Shown here: positions 5,346-5,461 of the stretch, one piece after another | Numbering within the stretch: the first letter of the stretch is position 1 | How the letters are laid out: each line of letters begins with the position of its first letter | Assembly (NCBI GenBank): GCA_023437755.1 | Contig: JAEZFJ010000254.1 | Location: forward strand, 1-5,461 | DNA length: 5,461 bases | Origin: Pseudomonadota bacterium | GTDB taxonomy: Bacteria > Pseudomonadota > Alphaproteobacteria > Rhizobiales > Devosiaceae | Reading direction: 5' to 3' | Notes under the pieces: generated by a model | The model's input: only the letters and a program-made list of their open reading frames with translations | What the model was told of the DNA's origin: nothing | The model's database searches: none | Program-made: the position numbers and the translations under genes

Positions 5346-5461
5346 TTGCGTCCTTTTTCGCCCTGCGTAGAGTGGGTCTTGCGAATCCATGCATGGGATC
5401 GTTTGTCGGTCGCAGCGCGACGGCAACACACTGCACCACGAATAGTGTGGTCGCGTTTCGA

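Larger units (their letters stand above)
5093..5461. other. Non-coding or unresolved region downstream of nagA
   Basis: I see no convincing gene in these 369 bases. The open frames on both strands lack recognisable domains, good starts or codon bias like the neighbours. The stretch from about 5245 to 5390 is visibly less GC-rich than the coding DNA, as expected of a promoter or intergenic region. CCATATT occurs twice (5254-5260 and 5310-5316). Near the right edge there are small inverted repeats: GTCGC/GCGAC at 5409-5421 and ACCAC/GTGGT at 5435-5451. It probably precedes a gene beyond the window edge, but I cannot identify one. No TGGTAT element occurs here. Confidence 0.5.

Noticed and set aside
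5089..5439. A 116-residue minus-strand open frame downstream of nagA
   Set aside because: There is no recognisable domain or convincing ribosome-binding site, it reads through the GC hairpin and its composition is not protein-like. A diverged gene remnant cannot be fully excluded.

Overview
The window is high-GC, densely coding DNA from a Proteobacterium. The style of several genes suggests an alphaproteobacterium, perhaps a sphingomonad: a HWE/HisKA_2-type histidine kinase tail, a small DUF2934 protein, an AHSA1-type SRPBCC protein, an alphaproteobacterial-looking MurQ variant, and a GntR/SIS/NagA amino-sugar operon. The taxonomic call is inference from gene style; no rRNA or other marker is present.

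Left part (1-1897): the last 61 codons of a sensor histidine kinase on the plus strand converge on three minus-strand genes. Read in their own direction these are murQ (N-acetylmuramate-6-phosphate etherase, 299 aa), an AHSA1/SRPBCC protein (158 aa) and a DUF2934 protein (65 aa), with gaps of about 60-65 bases. Centre (1898-2097): a divergent promoter region. Right part (2098-5092): a tight plus-strand operon of a GntR/HutC-type regulator (nagQ/nagR-like), an SIS-domain GlcN-6-P deaminase (NagB-II type) and nagA, joined by two 4-base ATGA stop/start overlaps. The last 369 bases (5093-5461) hold no convincing gene; they contain one GC-rich hairpin and a weak 22-codon leader-like ORF.

The three enzymes form one catabolic line. 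MurQ turns MurNAc-6-P into GlcNAc-6-P and D-lactate, NagA deacetylates GlcNAc-6-P to GlcN-6-P, and the SIS protein deaminates/isomerises it to fructose-6-P. The most interesting signal is regulatory. Each side of the divergent region carries a near-identical 19-bp element, two TGGTAT-type hexamers in direct repeat 11 bp apart, each oriented toward its own gene and sitting in the likely promoter. This suggests that the GntR protein controls both its own nag operon and the divergent murQ, tying cell-wall sugar (MurNAc) use to GlcNAc use. No sugar kinase or transporter lies in the window, so the phosphorylated substrates must be supplied from elsewhere.

I see no mobile element, CRISPR array, tRNA or rRNA, and no sign of a wholly novel system; this is an ordinary metabolic locus with a well-defined candidate operator.
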